From contig JALSJL010000050.1 in assembly GCA_026989405.1 (NCBI GenBank), positions 1 through 5,827 on the forward strand: DNA of 5,827 bases, in the 5' to 3' direction. The stretch's first letter is position 1. Every line of letters starts with the position of its first letter. The DNA is from Marinosulfonomonas sp. (GTDB lineage Bacteria > Pseudomonadota > Alphaproteobacteria > Rhodobacterales > Rhodobacteraceae). Below the pieces are notes generated by a model, which did not search any database, was not told where the DNA came from, and worked only from the letters and a program-made list of their open reading frames with translations. The translations under genes and the position numbers were made by a program. This document shows, in pieces, positions 5,698 to 5,827 of this stretch.

Positions 5698-5827
5698 ACC
5701 TGACAGTTGCATAAATTTGGCACCATTCCCTGCTGAAACAGCCTATATGCAGGACGAAATGCAGTGTGCGCCGCGATTACCGGATTTCACTACATGTAAA
5801 ATCCAAAAACGGTCAGATACGTAGCCC
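5698..5827 (+). other. Region 3' of gene E with a weak small ORF
   Basis: One frame (open across 5633-5824, stop TAG 5822-5824) reads a protein-like stretch here with three cysteines, including MQDEMQCAPRLPDF from ATG 5747. No ribosome binding site precedes any start, and its upstream part overlaps gene E. It is either a short gene or fragment, or chance. No terminator hairpin or convincing promoter was seen, so the operon may continue beyond the window. Confidence 0.2.

Noticed and set aside
5715..5735. TTGGCACCATTCCCTGCT resembles a sigma-54 -24/-12 promoter
   Set aside because: The GG-to-GC spacing is 11 rather than the required 10 bases, the -12 element is imperfect, and no gene start follows with a ribosome binding site.

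Overview
The window looks like bacterial DNA of moderate to high GC content. Every well-supported gene lies on the plus strand, has a Shine-Dalgarno sequence just upstream and starts with a Sec-type signal peptide. This suggests a Gram-negative bacterium, probably a proteobacterium, but no housekeeping or taxonomic marker is present, so the assignment is inference. I recognise none of the proteins as a named family, and I give no gene symbols.

Layout. Positions 2-235 hold the 3' end of a Cys/Met-rich reading frame that enters from the left. A possible 33-residue ORF (219-320) bridges to gene A (331-2184), a 617-residue exported protein. Gene A has a helical N-terminal part and a long Gly/Ser-rich region carrying repeated paired-cysteine segments. 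Gene B (2229-2706) is a small exported protein that needs one frame correction. A 245-base gap with an imperfect inverted repeat follows. Gene C (2952-3783) is a roughly 276-residue exported beta-rich protein, also with one frame break. Gene D (3808-5364) is an intact 518-residue exported protein with three Cys-bounded regions and a basic, Pro-rich tail. Gene E (5388 to 5666, or to 5697 if a frame break is repaired) is a small exported basic protein. The last 130 bases hold only a weak small ORF.

How they fit together. Genes A-B (44 bases apart), C-D (24) and D-E (23) are closely spaced in one direction, as in an operon. No enzyme motif, transporter, regulator or transmembrane segment beyond the signal peptides is visible. 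Mature A, C and D have even cysteine counts (16, 4 and 10). The simplest reading is a set of co-produced, disulfide-stabilised periplasmic or extracellular structural or binding proteins. This is inference from layout and composition.

The most useful observations are: (1) a repeated C-x15/16-C helical segment in gene A that also occurs in the fragment upstream of it; (2) three genes (B, C and E) each broken by a shift in the same direction, with a possible compensated double shift inside A, pointing to systematic sequence error or to decay of the locus; and (3) a tandem array of exported proteins of no recognised family.
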